A stretch of DNA of 64,000 nt, from the NCBI GenBank assembly GCA_024275135.1, contig JAJRZS010000015.1, positions 1-64,000 on the forward strand, written 5' to 3'. The notes below the pieces were generated by a model. The model had not been told where the DNA came from, did no database searches, and saw nothing but the letters and a program-made list of their open reading frames with translations. Shown here in pieces: positions 24,252-35,915 of this stretch (within the stretch, counting starts at the first letter, position 1; each line of letters starts with the position of its first letter). Position numbers and translations under genes: made by a program. Source of the stretch: Planctomycetota bacterium (lineage in GTDB: Bacteria; Planctomycetota; UBA1135).

Positions 24252-26279
24252 TTAGCTGACCTCTCCAGCCTGCGGCACCAGCCCCTCCACTACCATCTGA
24301 AAATGCGCCATGCCTTGGCTCAGGGAGCGCAATTCAGTGGAATAAGCCGCCATTTTAGAAAGTGGGATTTGCGCCAAAATGCGACGCTGGTCGCCCTCAG
24401 CCTCCACCTCCTGGATTTGGGCATGGCGTTTCTGCAAATCCGCCAACACCCCCGATAAAAACGCCTCGGGCACATCCACATGCAACGCCATCTGTGGCTC
24501 CAAAACCTGGCTATTGGCCGCAAGAGCATGATTGACAGCAAGTTGCATTGCTCCGACAAAAACCTCGGAAGCCGGCTCCCGCTCCCGGCTTGCGCTCCAC
24601 TGACGTAGTTGAATTCGAGTATGCACCAGCGGATAGCCCTCGGGACCGACCCAGCCCTGCAAGAAGTCTGGCTGCTGCAACTGGCCTAACAGCCCCGGAG
24701 AAAGTGGGTTGCAAGCCGGATCCAAGACTAGACGGCAAGTTTCCTCCTCCTGCGGCTCCAAGCTCACCTCGACTTCCACAAAATAGCCCTCCTCGCCTGG
24801 CACCGAAAGCCGCCCCTGGCCGCTGCCGGAGGCCGCAACCCCCTCTCGATACTGCACCCGTGGCGGCCCAGTGCGCAAAGGCAGTTGAAAAGCACGCTGG
24901 AGGCGATGGACAGCGATTTCCAGATGCAGCTCGCCCATGCCGGCCAGCAGGAAGCCGCCGGTCTCTTCGTCCTCGATGACCTGCAAGGTGGGATCTTCCC
25001 GAGTCAAAATGGCCAGGCTTTGCTCCAGTCGGTCGTGGTCCGCCGAATTCATGGCCTCGACCGCTTGCTGCAACACTGGTTTGGGGAAGAGAATGGGCGC
25101 CAACAGCACCGGACGGGAAGCAGCGCATAAAGTGTCGCCCGTCTGCACCCGCGCCAAGCCCGGCACCGCCAACAAACTACCAGGCTCCACTTGCCGTTGC
25201 TTTTGGCGATGATCGGCATGCATCGCATACAAAGTTTGCAATTTTTCCTTATGGCCGGTGCGCGTATTGAGCAAAGTTACGCCCGGCTCCAAGCGACCGG
25301 CAAAGAGACGCAGATACACCAAATCCCCATGCTTTTCATGGCTCACCTTGAAGCACAGCGCGGCGGCTGGAGCTTCTGGATTGGGCTGCAACTCCACTTG
25401 CGCCCCCGTTTGTGGATTGGTTGCGGCCGGCAAAGGGCGCTCTAAGGGCGACGGCAGGTAATCCACCACCCCATCCAACAATGGTTGAATCCCGAGGTTG
25501 CGTAAAGCAGCACCGCAGTAAACAGGAACCAAAGTGCCGTCCAAGGTGCCTTCTCGCAAGGCTTGCTGCAAAACCTCCAGCGGCAAATCGTCGGTTTCCA
25601 AATACAAATCAGCCCAGGCCTCCTGGAGCTCCGCAACTCGACTGCACAATTCCGCTCGTGCCGCCTGCGCCTGGGGCTCCATCGACGCCGGAATGGGCTC
25701 TTGACTTGGGCTTTTGCCCTGATCTTCTTCTTGCCAGCGCCACACACACATCCTTAGCAAATCGAGGATGGCAGAAAAATTGCGACCCTCCCCAAATGGG
25801 ATTTGCACGGCCACCGCGCCGGGATGCAAGCGTTGTTGTGTCCGTTCCAGAGCCTCGGCGAAGTTGGCTCCGGGGCGATCCATTTTGTTGACGAAGACCA
25901 GCATCGGCAACTTCTGCTGGCGAATCTGGCGGACCACGGTTTCGGTCTGCGCTTGCGGCCCGGCGACCCCATCCAACACCACGATGGTGCCATCCAAAAC
26001 ACGCAAACTGCGCGCAACCTCTGCGGTGAAATCCACATGGCCAGGGGTGTCAATCAACTGGATGGCGTGCCCGCGCCACGGACAGGTGGTAACAGCAGAA
26101 CTGATGGTAATGCCCCGCTCTCGCTCTTCCTCCATCCAATCCATGGTGGTGGTGCCTTCATGCACCTCACCGAGCCTGTGCTCCACACCGGTGTAAAACA
26201 AAAACCGCTCCGAAACGGTGGTTTTACCCGCATCGATATGCGCCAAGATGCCGATGTTGCGGAGGCGTTGGATGTGCAT
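24252..26279 (-). CDS. fusA: Divergent elongation factor G
   Basis: This 675-residue GTPase of the EF-G family has the P-loop AHIDAGKTT (residues 13-21), the switch sequence RGITI, DTPGH (77-81) and NKMD (131-134), followed by recognisable domains II-V. It occupies the str-operon position between rpsG and rpsJ. However, domains IV-V are divergent: the usual SGGRGQYG segment is replaced by SGSGQGRLSVPGEEG, and the G-domain has an acidic/Gln-rich insertion near residues 180-210. Known EF-G paralogues divide labour between translocation and ribosome recycling. It could be a recycling-type EF-G2 with the canonical translocase elsewhere, or the only EF-G of a divergent lineage. Confidence 0.88.
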   Translation of the reverse strand: MHIQRLRNIGILAHIDAGKTTVSERFLFYTGVEHRLGEVHEGTTTMDWMEEERERGITISSAVTTCPWRGHAIQLIDTPGHVDFTAEVARSLRVLDGTIVVLDGVAGPQAQTETVVRQIRQQKLPMLVFVNKMDRPGANFAEALERTQQRLHPGAVAVQIPFGEGRNFSAILDLLRMCVWRWQEEDQGKSPSQEPIPASMEPQAQAARAELCSRVAELQEAWADLYLETDDLPLEVLQQALREGTLDGTLVPVYCGAALRNLGIQPLLDGVVDYLPSPLERPLPAATNPQTGAQVELQPNPEAPAAALCFKVSHEKHGDLVYLRLFAGRLEPGVTLLNTRTGHKEKLQTLYAMHADHRQKQRQVEPGSLLAVPGLARVQTGDTLCAASRPVLLAPILFPKPVLQQAVEAMNSADHDRLEQSLAILTREDPTLQVIEDEETGGFLLAGMGELHLEIAVHRLQRAFQLPLRTGPPRVQYREGVAASGSGQGRLSVPGEEGYFVEVEVSLEPQEEETCRLVLDPACNPLSPGLLGQLQQPDFLQGWVGPEGYPLVHTRIQLRQWSASREREPASEVFVGAMQLAVNHALAANSQVLEPQMALHVDVPEAFLSGVLADLQKRHAQIQEVEAEGDQRRILAQIPLSKMAAYSTELRSLSQGMAHFQMVVEGLVPQAGEVS

Positions 26280-26285
26280 GTTGGA

Positions 26286-26789
26286 CTAAGGTCGAAGTTC
26301 CCACAGTGGCGATTGCACCTTCTCTCCCAGAAGAGCGAGGTTCTGGCGCAACCAATCTGCGGCCCAATGGTAACCCTGCAGCAAACTGTCGTCGCGCTGG
26401 CCAAGCAACACCAAGGCTGCGTGGAGAGCCTCGATGCTGGCTAGGCCATTGTGTGGATCTCGATAAGTTTTCGACCGTCGTGGATAGGCGGTTTGCAGGT
26501 TCGTCGGCAAACTGCGCTTGTGGAAAGTACCTTCAACCGTTCTCAGCATGCGCGGCAAATCACGCCAGGAACTATCGACCAAAAGCAAGGGACGGGTGGC
26601 ATCGGCTGCACTGAGCAGCGCGCCCTCGGGATGCAACAAAGTGACTTCCCCAACCGAAATCGCATCGCCCAAATCACAGTGGAACCACCGAATCGGCAAA
26701 TCCGTGCGCTCCCGCAACGGCGTCAAGCTGCATTTTTTTACTGACTCCTTGCGCAGCCGAATGATTTGAATGGACAGGTTTTCCAACAT
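26286..26789 (-). CDS. DTW/Tsr3-like (TDD superfamily) protein, putative rRNA/tRNA aminocarboxypropyltransferase
   Basis: A 167-residue protein that I assign tentatively to the TDD (Tsr3/DTW) superfamily. These SPOUT-related enzymes transfer an aminocarboxypropyl group from SAM to tRNA or rRNA. The motif PLLLVDSSWRDLPRMLR (residues 67-83) matches the family D-x-[ST]-W motif, and GLASIEALHAALVLLG (residues 115-130) matches the conserved [LS]-x-x-E-A segment. It lies between rpsG and the EF-G gene, six bases before the latter. The start codon sits only three bases after the T-tract of the rpsG terminator, so its expression by readthrough or from its own promoter is unclear, and the true start may differ. 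Confidence 0.5.
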   Translation of the reverse strand: MLENLSIQIIRLRKESVKKCSLTPLRERTDLPIRWFHCDLGDAISVGEVTLLHPEGALLSAADATRPLLLVDSSWRDLPRMLRTVEGTFHKRSLPTNLQTAYPRRSKTYRDPHNGLASIEALHAALVLLGQRDDSLLQGYHWAADWLRQNLALLGEKVQSPLWELRP

Positions 26790-26793
26790 GATG

Positions 26794-26825
26794 AAAAAAG
26801 CGGGTCACCCGAAGGTGGCCCGCTT
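26794..26825 (-). terminator. Intrinsic terminator after rpsG
   Basis: The minus-strand RNA folds as AAGCGGG-C-CACC, a UUCG loop, then GGUG-A-CCCGCUU, with one C-A mismatch, followed by a run of six U. The C-UUCG-G tetraloop and the T-tract are textbook. It separates rpsL-rpsG from the downstream DTW-like and EF-G genes. Confidence 0.85.
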
Positions 26826-26853
26826 GGGTGGCTCGCAAGGCGGGCCAACGGCC

Positions 26854-27327
26854 TTAGAAGTTGAAATGGCTAAAGGCCTTGTTGGCTTCGGCCATTTTGT
26901 GCACATTATCCTTCCACTGTACGGAGGCACCGGTGTTGTTACAGGCATCGACAAATTCAGCAGAAAGGCGCTTGTTCATCGGCATGCCCTTCTTTTTGCG
27001 GGCATTATTGACAATCCAGCGCACGGCCAACGCTTGCGCACGCTTGGGGTTGACCTCACGGGGCACCTGGTAGTTGGAACCACCGACACGCTTGGAGCGC
27101 ACCTCGACGGAAGGGCGCACATTTTCGATGGCTTTGACGAAAACCTCTTCTGGTTTGATCTCTTCCAGTTTCTTCGCCGCCATATCACAGGCTTCGTAGA
27201 AGATGTTCATGGCAATGGCTTTTTTGCCATCTTGCATGATCTGGTTGATGATTTTGGTTGCAAGCATCGACCCAAAACGAGGATCGGGCTTTTGGTATTT
27301 AGCCGTGGACTTGTAGTTGCGTGGCAT
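26854..27327 (-). CDS. rpsG: 30S ribosomal protein S7
   Basis: S7, 157 residues, organises the 30S head and E site and represses the str operon in E. coli. VGGSNYQVPREVNPKRAQALA and GMPMNKRLSAEFVDA are diagnostic. It follows rpsL by 12 bases and is the last gene before an intrinsic terminator. Confidence 0.97.
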   Translation of the reverse strand: MPRNYKSTAKYQKPDPRFGSMLATKIINQIMQDGKKAIAMNIFYEACDMAAKKLEEIKPEEVFVKAIENVRPSVEVRSKRVGGSNYQVPREVNPKRAQALAVRWIVNNARKKKGMPMNKRLSAEFVDACNNTGASVQWKDNVHKMAEANKAFSHFNF

Positions 27328-27339
27328 CGTGAATTAAGC

Positions 27340-27711
27340 CTACTTGCCTTTGCGGGTACCGTATTTGGAGCGACCCTGCTTGCGGTCATCGACTCCGGAG
27401 CAATCCAAGGTTCCGCGCACTACGTGGTAACGCACACCTGGCAAATCGCGCACCCGGCCGCCACGCACCAAAACGATGGAGTGTTCTTGGAGGTTATGGC
27501 CCTCACCACCGATATAAGCGGTGATTTCCTTGCCGTTGGACAAGCGCACACGCGCAACCTTCCGCAAAGCCGAGTTCGGCTTTTTCGGGGTCATGGTTTT
27601 CACCTGGGTGCAAACGCCACGCTTATGCGGGCACTTGTCGAGCACGGGGCTCTTAGACTTGCGCCGCACCGGCTTGCGACCTTTGCGTACGAGTTGATTG
27701 ATGGTGGGCAT
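27340..27711 (-). CDS. rpsL: 30S ribosomal protein S12
   Basis: S12, 123 residues, decoding-centre protein. [20 protein letters not shown] keeps the wild-type lysine equivalent to Lys43 whose mutation gives streptomycin resistance, and [19 protein letters not shown] contains the aspartate that RimO methylthiolates in E. coli. It is the first gene of a short rpsL-rpsG unit behind a strong promoter. Confidence 0.98.
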   Translation of the reverse strand: MPTINQLVRKGRKPVRRKSKSPVLDKCPHKRGVCTQVKTMTPKKPNSALRKVARVRLSNGKEITAYIGGEGHNLQEHSIVLVRGGRVRDLPGVRYHVVRGTLDCSGVDDRKQGRSKYGTRKGK

Positions 27712-27764
27712 GCTTGAGAAGCTGCGTTTTGGAACCCAGGGAATCTGGGCTTAAAGGGCGTAAA

Positions 27765-27792
27765 AGTCTATCGTTTCCCGGTGGGAGGTCAA
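27765..27792 (-). promoter_or_regulatory. Promoter of rpsL-rpsG
   Basis: On the minus strand TTGACC (27787-27792) is followed after 16 bases by TAGACT (27765-27770), about 54 bases before the rpsL start. The leader carries a small CCCAG/CTGGG hairpin at about 27735-27748. The promoter lies in the 129-base gap after rpoC. Confidence 0.72.
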
Positions 27793-27840
27793 GCTTTGAG
27801 TGAGAAATCCGGGCTGAAACCCAGCCTTGATTGGGGAAGG

Positions 27841-30800
27841 CTATTCCGCAGCCTCCCCCAGAGTTTGCTCGGCAGCGGACTCAGGCACATCTTCCGGAGC
27901 ATCGCCAGCAGGCAAAAAGTCTTCGAATTCCTCGGCAAATTGGGAGAAATCCACCTTCTTGTTGACTCGGGTTTTCAGCAAGTCGCGGAAACCCGTGCCA
28001 GCAGGAATCAAGTTACCCAGGATGACATTTTCCTTGAGGCCATTGAGTTGATCCTGTTTGCCACGTAGAGCGGCCTCGGTCAAAACCTTGGTAGTTTCTT
28101 GGAAGGAAGCGGCGGAGATGAAGGAATCCGACTGCACAGAGGCTTTGGTAATGCCCATGATGACTGGATTGGAGGTGGGCGGCTCCTTGCCAGCAGCATC
28201 CAACTCCTCGCGAATCTTGCGGAATTGGTAGCGGTCAATCAAGGAATTCGGCAGCAAATTGGAATCACCAGCCTTATCGACCATGACCTTGCGCATCATC
28301 TGCCCCACAATCACTTCCACATGCTTGTCGTCAATGATGACGCCTTGGGCCCGGTACACATTTTGAATCTCCTGCACCATGTAGGCTTGCACATGCTCTT
28401 CGCCCAAGATTTTCAAAATCTCGATGGGAGGCAAAGGACCGTCAACCAGTGGTTGGCCGGCACGGATCTTATCGCCGGTGTGCACCCGCACATGCTTCGA
28501 CTGCGGCACCAAATGATCCACTTCCACCCCGGTTTCGGGATCGGTAATCTTGATGACGCGCTTGCCCCGACGTTTTTCACCTAGCGAAATGACGCCGTCA
28601 ATTTCCGCCATCACCGCTGGGTTTTTCGGAATCCGCGCCTCAAACAATTCGGTAACCCGAGGCAGACCACCGGTGATGTCTTGAGTTCCACCAACCCCTC
28701 GAGGCGATTTGGCGAGCAAGGTGCCGGCCTTAATCTTGGCTCCATCCTTCACCTCCAAATAGGCATTCTCTGGCAGCGAAAGATAATGCACGACCTCGTC
28801 ATTGTCGTCGAGGATTAACACTTGAGGGTGCAAATCGCCTTTGGATTCGACAATCTTGCGCCGTTTAATCCCGGTTTTCTCATCCTCTTCGATGACCATG
28901 GTGCGGCCTTCGATGACATCTTCGAATCGCACCTTGCCGTCGTACTGGGCAAGCAAAGGCATGAAGTGGGCGTCCCATGAAAGAACCTTTTGCCCCTTTC
29001 GCACCTTGTCACCATCTTCCACATAGACGATAGAGCCCAGGGAAACGGAGTAGCGGTCGATCTCGCGCCCTTTGGGGTCGCGAATGATGATTTCACCGGT
29101 GTTGGACAGAGCGACGTTCTGCCCATCCTTGGTTTTGGTAATGCGCAATTCCTGGAACTGCACAATGCCGGCGCGGCGCACTTTGGTGGAGGATTCCACC
29201 ACCGCACGACTTGCCGTGCCGCCGATGTGGAATGTTCGCATGGTCAGCTGGGTTCCCGGCTCACCGATAGATTGGGCAGCAATGATGCCGGCAGCCAATC
29301 CCAACTGCACCATTTCACCACGGGCGAGGTCTTCGCCATAACACTTGGTACAAACACCGGTAGCGGATTCGCAGGTGAGTGGACTACGCACACGAATCTT
29401 GGTGAAGCCCATCTCCTCGATGCGGCGAGCAGCTTCGGCGGTGATGATTTCATTTTCCGCCACCACCAACTCGTCGGTCACCCGGTCGCGAATGGTGCTG
29501 CGCGAAATCCGTCCGCGGATGACTTGGCGCAGAGGCAACACTTGTTTGTCTCCCTGGTACACCGCCGTCTTGGCGATGCCACCCAGGGTGCCACAATCTT
29601 CTTCGCGCACAACCAGATTCTGTGCCACATCCGCCAACTTACGCGTGAGGTAACCGGAGTCTGCAGTCTTCAACGCGGTATCGGCCAATCCCTTACGCGC
29701 ACCGTGCGTGGAACTGAAGTATTCCAACACATGCAGACCTTCGCGGAAGTTCGCGCGGATGGGCGTTTCGATGATTTCACCAGAAGGATTGGCCATCAAA
29801 CCACGCATACCGGAAAGCTGACGAATCTGATCCACACCACCACGTGCACCGGAGTGCGCCATGACGTAAACAGGGTTCAGATAGGGCTTTCCATTGCGGG
29901 TGTCGTTGGCCAATTCCTCCAACAACACTTGCGACACTTTGTCCCGCGCCGAAGTCCACAAGTCGATTACTTTGGAGTTCCGCTCGTTATCGGTAATGGC
30001 GCCTTCAATGAAGTCTTTGCGCACTTCGTCCACTTCCAACTGGGTTGCAGCGATGATGTCCCACTTCGCCGCAGGAATGCGCATGTCATCTTTAGCAAAA
30101 GACAGCCCCGACCGAGTGGCGCCCTTGTAGCCCAAGGCCTTCAAGTCGTCGAGCAAGCCCAAGGTTGCTTCCAAGCCGCACAAAGAATGGCAATCGTGAA
30201 TTACATCTCGAATTGCCTTTTTGTCCAGCGGGTAGTTGTAGTAGGGCATACCATCCGCCAGCACATCGTTGACGATGGCACGACCGGCAGTAGTTAACAA
30301 CACTTCGTCTTTCGCTAAGGTGCGGAAGGGTTTGCCATGTTGTTCGGAATACAAGGTGCCAGCAGCAAAGCGAACTTTGACCAAGGAATGGGTTTCCAAA
30401 TGCCCGGCCGAATAAGCTTGCAACAATTCCTCCAAAGAACTGTAACAACCTGCCAAAGGACGTGCACCCTCTTTCCATTCGTTGCGACATTCCTTACGCT
30501 CGGCAGTCATGTAGTAAAGGCCGAGGATGATGTCTTGGTGTGGAGAAATGATGGGGTTGCCGTTAGATGGCGAGAACACGTTATTCGTGCTCAACATCAA
30601 GGTGCTGGCCTCCACTTGTGCCTCATAAGACAAAGGCAGGTGAACCGCCATTTGGTCACCGTCAAAGTCGGCATTGTAGCCCTGGCAAACCAAGGGGTGC
30701 AACTGAATGGCGTTGCCTTCAATCAACACCGGCTCAAAGGCCTGGATACCCATCCGGTGCAAAGTTGGCGCCCGGTTGAGCAACACTGGGTGGCCTTTAA

Positions 30801-32070
30801 TCACCTCTTCCAGAATGTCCCACACCACTTCCTCACGGCGCTCCAACATCTTCTTCGCCGCCTTGATGGTTTCTGCCAAACGCAGCTCCTTCAGACGGCG
30901 AATGATGAACGGCTGGAACAACTCCAAAGCAATCACCTTAGGCAAACCGCACTGATGCAAACGCAACTCGGGGCCAACCACAATCACCGAACGCGCGGAA
31001 TAGTCCACACGTTTTCCGAGCAAGTTGAGGCGGAAACGCCCTTGCTTACCCTTAATCATGTCGGTGAGAGACTTGAGCGGCTGATTCGAGGTGCTCATCA
31101 CCTGGCGCTTGCAACGACCATTGTCGAACAAAGCGTCGACCGACTGCTGCAACATGCGCTTTTCGTTGCGAATGATGACCTCGGGAGCATTGAGATCGAT
31201 CAGGCGCTTCAGGCGATTGTTGCGGTTGATGAGGCGACGGTACAAGTCGTTCAAATCCGAGCTGGCGAAATTGCCCGAATCCAGACGCACCAAGGGCCGC
31301 AACTCCGGCGGAATCACGGGGATGACATCCAAAATCATCCACGCCGGATCGTTGGGTGAATCCCGCAACATTTCCACCGTGCGCAAACGCTTGATGGTGT
31401 CGGCCAAACGCTGCTTGGAGGTGCAATTCTTCATCGCCTCGCGCAGTTCGCGGGCGGTGGCCTCCAGATTGAGGCCATTCAATAAGTCGCGAATGGCTTC
31501 TGCCCCCATCGCGGCTTGCAAGGAGGAGCCGTACTGCACGCGGGCGCGACGGTATTCATCCTCAGTAATGAGTTGGCACTTCTTGAACTCCGATTCACCC
31601 GGATCCACCACCACATAATCTTGGAAGTAGATGACCCGCTCCAGCTCAGTCTTCTTCATCGCCAACAGGTTGCCGATGCGGCTTGGGGTTACCGAGAAGA
31701 ACCAAATGTGGGCTACAGGTGCAGCCAAATTGATATGGCCCATGCGCTTGCGTCGCTCGCGGGAGGTGGTCACCATCACCCCGCATTTGTCACAAACAAT
31801 GCCCATGTGTTTTTGACCGCGATACTTGCCACAAGCACATTCGTAATCCCGCTCGGGGCCGAAAATGCGCTCGCAGAACAAACCTTCCTTTTCCGGACGG
31901 AAAGTACGGTAGTTGATGGTCTCCGGCTTCTTCACTTCGCCGTAGGAGGCGGAGCGGAAGTCTTCCGGCGAGGCCAGCCGGATGGAGACCGAAAGCGAAT
32001 CACCGATATAGCCCTGCGCGGCGCGGGGGCTTTCGGTTTGGGTGGATTCAGTTGTTTGCATTTCGCTCAT
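27841..32070 (-). CDS. rpoC: DNA-directed RNA polymerase subunit beta'
   Basis: RpoC of about 1409 residues. The N-terminal zinc-binding domain reads [19 protein letters not shown], the catalytic magnesium loop is [12 protein letters not shown], and the second zinc site is [14 protein letters not shown] prefer the ATG giving MSEMQTTE with a GAGGG upstream. A GTG six codons earlier overlaps the rpoB stop as GTGA and is an alternative. Domain order and length match the split beta' of most bacteria with no large lineage insertion. Confidence 0.97.
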   Translation of the reverse strand: MSEMQTTESTQTESPRAAQGYIGDSLSVSIRLASPEDFRSASYGEVKKPETINYRTFRPEKEGLFCERIFGPERDYECACGKYRGQKHMGIVCDKCGVMVTTSRERRKRMGHINLAAPVAHIWFFSVTPSRIGNLLAMKKTELERVIYFQDYVVVDPGESEFKKCQLITEDEYRRARVQYGSSLQAAMGAEAIRDLLNGLNLEATARELREAMKNCTSKQRLADTIKRLRTVEMLRDSPNDPAWMILDVIPVIPPELRPLVRLDSGNFASSDLNDLYRRLINRNNRLKRLIDLNAPEVIIRNEKRMLQQSVDALFDNGRCKRQVMSTSNQPLKSLTDMIKGKQGRFRLNLLGKRVDYSARSVIVVGPELRLHQCGLPKVIALELFQPFIIRRLKELRLAETIKAAKKMLERREEVVWDILEEVIKGHPVLLNRAPTLHRMGIQAFEPVLIEGNAIQLHPLVCQGYNADFDGDQMAVHLPLSYEAQVEASTLMLSTNNVFSPSNGNPIISPHQDIILGLYYMTAERKECRNEWKEGARPLAGCYSSLEELLQAYSAGHLETHSLVKVRFAAGTLYSEQHGKPFRTLAKDEVLLTTAGRAIVNDVLADGMPYYNYPLDKKAIRDVIHDCHSLCGLEATLGLLDDLKALGYKGATRSGLSFAKDDMRIPAAKWDIIAATQLEVDEVRKDFIEGAITDNERNSKVIDLWTSARDKVSQVLLEELANDTRNGKPYLNPVYVMAHSGARGGVDQIRQLSGMRGLMANPSGEIIETPIRANFREGLHVLEYFSSTHGARKGLADTALKTADSGYLTRKLADVAQNLVVREEDCGTLGGIAKTAVYQGDKQVLPLRQVIRGRISRSTIRDRVTDELVVAENEIITAEAARRIEEMGFTKIRVRSPLTCESATGVCTKCYGEDLARGEMVQLGLAAGIIAAQSIGEPGTQLTMRTFHIGGTASRAVVESSTKVRRAGIVQFQELRITKTKDGQNVALSNTGEIIIRDPKGREIDRYSVSLGSIVYVEDGDKVRKGQKVLSWDAHFMPLLAQYDGKVRFEDVIEGRTMVIEEDEKTGIKRRKIVESKGDLHPQVLILDDNDEVVHYLSLPENAYLEVKDGAKIKAGTLLAKSPRGVGGTQDITGGLPRVTELFEARIPKNPAVMAEIDGVISLGEKRRGKRVIKITDPETGVEVDHLVPQSKHVRVHTGDKIRAGQPLVDGPLPPIEILKILGEEHVQAYMVQEIQNVYRAQGVIIDDKHVEVIVGQMMRKVMVDKAGDSNLLPNSLIDRYQFRKIREELDAAGKEPPTSNPVIMGITKASVQSDSFISAASFQETTKVLTEAALRGKQDQLNGLKENVILGNLIPAGTGFRDLLKTRVNKKVDFSQFAEEFEDFLPAGDAPEDVPESAAEQTLGEAAE

Positions 32071-32084
32071 GGTTCCGCTTTCCC

Positions 32085-35000
32085 TCACTGTTGCTCGGAA
32101 GTATGGAGTTGGATGTTGAGGCCAAGACCTCGAATCTCATTCATCAACACCTCGAAGGAAACCGGGGTGCCGGGTTCGAGAATGTTTTTCCCTTTGACCA
32201 TGGCCTCGTAAATCTTGGTACGGCCATCGACGTCATCGGATTTCACGGTCAGCAGCTCCTGCAACAGGTAAGCCGCTCCGTAGGCTTCTAAAGCCCATAC
32301 TTCCATCTCGCCGAGGCGCTGACCGCCGAAACGGGCTTTGCCGCCAAGAGGTTGTTGGGTAATCAAGCTGTAAGGCCCGGTCGAGCGAGCGTGGACTTTC
32401 TCGTCTACCAAGTGGTGCAGCTTCAGCATGTACATGACCCCAACACAGACTCGCTGTTCATAGGGCACCCCAGTGCGACCATCATGCAGGATGCTGGTGC
32501 CGGTGGTGTCCAAACCAGCTTCTTCCAAAGCCGCTTCAATGTCGGCCTCGGAAGCTCCATCGAAGGGCGAGGTGTAAGCCCGGAAGCCAACTTTACGCGC
32601 AGCCAGGCCAAGGTGGGTTTCCAAAATCTGCCCCACGTTCATACGCGAGGGCACACCCAAGGGGTTGAGAATGATGTCGACCGGAGTGCCATCTTCAAGA
32701 TAGGGCATGTCCTGCACAGGCAGAATCTTTGAAATCACACCCTTGTTGCCGTGACGGCCGGCCATTTTGTCGCCCACGGACAGGTTGCGCTTGGTGGCAA
32801 TGTAAATCTTCACCATTTCCAGTACGCCGTTGGGCAAATCATCCCCGCGCGACAAGCGGCTGGACATCTTAATCTTCCACGCCTCCTTGTCTTCAATGCG
32901 GTTCATATGCGCGCGCACAATGTCTTCCGCCTTGGCCCGTCGCGACGGATGGTCCAAACCTTCGGAATAGCCCTTGAGGACTTCTTGGAAGTGCAACAAA
33001 TCACCATACAAGGTGGTTTCCGTTACCTCGATGGCTTTCTTGCTTTTGGGATCTTTGATTGGTGCGCCCACGTACTCACTCAGATCTTGAATGCAAGAGG
33101 AGAGTTCGCGGCGGAACACTTCGTCGTATTCGGATTCGATTTGACGAATCTTCTCATGCGCCTCCCGCCGTTCGGTGGGGGTCATGTTGACCTTACGCGT
33201 GTATTTTTCTGCACCGATGACGATGCCGCGCACACCAGCAGGAAGTTTCAGCGAAACGTTTTTCACATCCTCACCAGCGCGACCAAAGATGGCGTGCAAG
33301 AGGCGTTCCTCAGGAGTGAGTTCGGTTTTGGATTTCGGCGCGATTTTGCCGACCAAAATGTCGTTAGGACCGACACGCGTTCCCACTCGCACCATGCCGC
33401 TTTCATCCAAGTTGCGCAGAGCTCGTTCTCCGGCGTTGGGGATGTCGCGGGTGAACTCTTCCTTGCCGAGGGTGGTTTCACGGATCTCGGCATCGTATTC
33501 CTCGATGTGGATCGAGGTGAACACATCATCTTTCACCAAGCGCTCGGAAACGATAATCGCATCCTCGTAGTTGTAACCTTCCCACGACATGAAGGCCACC
33601 AACAAGTTCTTGCCGATGGCAAGCTCCCCATTTTCCGTGGAGGGACCATCAGCCAGGATTTGGCCTCGCTTCACTTTCTGCCCTACCTTCACCAGGGGTT
33701 TTTGGTTGAGGCAAGTATGCTCGTTGGTGCCCTGGAACTTACGCAATTCGTAAGGCTCGGGATCTTCTTTAATGCGGATGATGTTGGCATCCACATATTC
33801 CACGGTGCCAGCTTTACGCGCCTTCACCACCCAGCCAGAGTTTTCGGCCACCGAGCGCTCCATGCCGGTGCCGACCAAAGGCGGTTCGGTAATCACCAAG
33901 GGCACGGCCTGGCGTTGCATGTTCGCTCCCATCAAAGCACGGTTCGCGTCGTCATGCTCGAGGAAAGGAATCATCGACGCGGAAATACCGATGATCTGTC
34001 CTGGGTCGATATCTAGGTATTGCACGTCTTTTCCAGGCAACAGCGCAAACTCGCCATGCGCACGACTCATCACCAAGCCCTGCTCATCGACGACCAGATT
34101 GCCTTTGTCGTCAATCTGAGCATCAGCTGGGGCAAAGATGGCATCGTATTCCTCATCCGCGCGCAGATACGCCACCTCATCCGTCACCTTGCCCTTCTTC
34201 ACCACGCGGTAAGGCGTGACCAAAAAGCCGTAGTCATCGACCATCGCAAACAAAGCGAGGGAAGAAATCAGACCGATGTTGGCACCTTCTGGAGTTTCAA
34301 TCGGGCACAAGCGACCATAGTGACTGATATGTACGTCGCGCTCTTGGAAGCCGGCGCGTTTGCGGTTCAGGCCACCAGGGCCCAATGCCGACAAACGCCG
34401 CTCATGCGCCAACTGCGACAGGGGGTTGGTTTGGTCGACAACTTGGCTGAGTTCACCACGAGCGAAAAACTGCTCCACCGAAGTACTAAACGGCTTAGCA
34501 TTGATGAGGCTGCGTGGGGTGAGGGTTTCGGTGTCGTCTTCTTGCGACATCCGATCCACCGCAGCACGGGCCACCTTCAACAAACCCTTGCGGAAATCAT
34601 CATGCGCCATCTCCGCCAAGGTGCGCACGCGGCGGTTGCCCAAGTGGTCGATATCGTCGGTTTCGCCCTCGCCGCGACGCAAGCCCAGGAGGTAATGCAC
34701 CGAATCGAGGAAATCCTCAGGGATCAAAGTACGCGGGCCTTTGTCGGCCTCGGCCGGACGCTTGAACTTGCGGTTGATACGGAAGCGACCCACCCGTCCC
34801 AAGCTGTAGCGCTGCGACTCGAAGAATCGGTCTTGCAGCAACTCGCGTGCTTTCTCCAACTGAATGGGGTTGCCCGGACGCAGCTTGGCGTAAATCGCGG
34901 CCAAGGCCTCTTCGTGGCTAGTGGCCGTATCTTCCTTCAAAGAATCAAGAATGAGAGTGTCCTCAGGCTCTACCAACAAGGCCACTTCTTTCATGTCCGA

Positions 35001-35834
35001 GGCGGCGATGCGCTCGGCGGCTTCGGGGGAAATCAGCTGTCCGGATTCGGCCCACACTTCACCGGTGCGCATATCACGGATTTGGCTCAAAGCCAAACGC
35101 CCTTCCAACATCCCCGCAAACTTCGCCTTACTGATACGCCCGGGACGCTTCAGTATTTCCGACTTGTAGAAGAGTTTCAAAATCTCTTCGTCGGTGCCCC
35201 ACTCCGGCTTTAAAGCACGCAGCAAAGTGAGCGCAGAGAATTTACCTTGCTGGTCGATGCGAACCTGCAAGGTACCCTTGCCGGAAACCATGATTTCCAC
35301 CCAAGAGCCACGCTCGGGAATGATGCGCGCAGAATGCAGCAACTTTTCACCGGCGTATTTTTCCACAGAGAAATCGATACCAGGAGAGCGGTGAAGCTGA
35401 GCCACAATCACCCGCTCCGAACCGTTGACGATGAACTCGCCGCCACCCATCATCACCGGGATTTCACCCAAGAAGATTTCTTCCTCGATGCGCTGCTCTC
35501 CACGGCGCAAACCCAAACGCACGCGTAAGGGATAGGCGTAACTGTACTTCAGCTCCCGACATTCATCTGGGGTATAGCGAGGGCGTCCCAGGCTATAGCC
35601 AATGAACTCCAAGGCCAGGGTCTTGTCGTGACTCTCAATGGGGAACACTTCGTGAAAAAGGGCCTGCAATCCCTGGTCTTTGCGTCGACCAGGCGCAGTG
35701 TCCATTTGCAGGAAACTGCGGTAGGCCCGACCTTGAAGGTCGGACAATCCGGGCAGGAGTGCCTCGTCGCGGAAAGCGAAGGAGCGGTAGTCGCGAATCT
35801 CGTAATCCGCGATAGGTTTGCTTTGGACAGTCAT
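32085..35834 (-). CDS. rpoB: DNA-directed RNA polymerase subunit beta
   Basis: RpoB, 1249 residues. The rifampicin region reads [19 protein letters not shown] then LSALGPGGL. The contact residues equivalent to Asp516, His526, Arg529 and Ser531 are kept, while the Phe514 position is Val and Asn518 is Thr. The nucleotide-binding segment [14 protein letters not shown] is seen as [14 protein letters not shown], and the C-terminal [17 protein letters not shown] is canonical. It is preceded by a 203-base gap after rplL, larger than others in the cluster. Confidence 0.98.
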   Translation of the reverse strand: MTVQSKPIADYEIRDYRSFAFRDEALLPGLSDLQGRAYRSFLQMDTAPGRRKDQGLQALFHEVFPIESHDKTLALEFIGYSLGRPRYTPDECRELKYSYAYPLRVRLGLRRGEQRIEEEIFLGEIPVMMGGGEFIVNGSERVIVAQLHRSPGIDFSVEKYAGEKLLHSARIIPERGSWVEIMVSGKGTLQVRIDQQGKFSALTLLRALKPEWGTDEEILKLFYKSEILKRPGRISKAKFAGMLEGRLALSQIRDMRTGEVWAESGQLISPEAAERIAASDMKEVALLVEPEDTLILDSLKEDTATSHEEALAAIYAKLRPGNPIQLEKARELLQDRFFESQRYSLGRVGRFRINRKFKRPAEADKGPRTLIPEDFLDSVHYLLGLRRGEGETDDIDHLGNRRVRTLAEMAHDDFRKGLLKVARAAVDRMSQEDDTETLTPRSLINAKPFSTSVEQFFARGELSQVVDQTNPLSQLAHERRLSALGPGGLNRKRAGFQERDVHISHYGRLCPIETPEGANIGLISSLALFAMVDDYGFLVTPYRVVKKGKVTDEVAYLRADEEYDAIFAPADAQIDDKGNLVVDEQGLVMSRAHGEFALLPGKDVQYLDIDPGQIIGISASMIPFLEHDDANRALMGANMQRQAVPLVITEPPLVGTGMERSVAENSGWVVKARKAGTVEYVDANIIRIKEDPEPYELRKFQGTNEHTCLNQKPLVKVGQKVKRGQILADGPSTENGELAIGKNLLVAFMSWEGYNYEDAIIVSERLVKDDVFTSIHIEEYDAEIRETTLGKEEFTRDIPNAGERALRNLDESGMVRVGTRVGPNDILVGKIAPKSKTELTPEERLLHAIFGRAGEDVKNVSLKLPAGVRGIVIGAEKYTRKVNMTPTERREAHEKIRQIESEYDEVFRRELSSCIQDLSEYVGAPIKDPKSKKAIEVTETTLYGDLLHFQEVLKGYSEGLDHPSRRAKAEDIVRAHMNRIEDKEAWKIKMSSRLSRGDDLPNGVLEMVKIYIATKRNLSVGDKMAGRHGNKGVISKILPVQDMPYLEDGTPVDIILNPLGVPSRMNVGQILETHLGLAARKVGFRAYTSPFDGASEADIEAALEEAGLDTTGTSILHDGRTGVPYEQRVCVGVMYMLKLHHLVDEKVHARSTGPYSLITQQPLGGKARFGGQRLGEMEVWALEAYGAAYLLQELLTVKSDDVDGRTKIYEAMVKGKNILEPGTPVSFEVLMNEIRGLGLNIQLHTSEQQ

Positions 35835-35915
35835 TCCGTTGGCACCAACAAAACGGGAAGGGAAAGGTGCGGAAAGCGCGTAGCCGAGGAAAGCCCGAAG
35901 GCCAACATCAGCAAG

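Noticed and set aside
27800-27830. Hairpin GGCTG-GGTTT-CAGCC after rpoC as an intrinsic terminator
   Set aside because: The stem has only five pairs and is followed by CGGATTTCTC rather than a clear T-tract, so it is too weak to call.
28990-34016. Long plus-strand open frames opposite rpoC and rpoB (up to 435 codons)
   Set aside because: They are antisense shadows of highly conserved polymerase genes; high GC at codon position three on one strand opens frames on the other. None has a motif or ribosome binding site.
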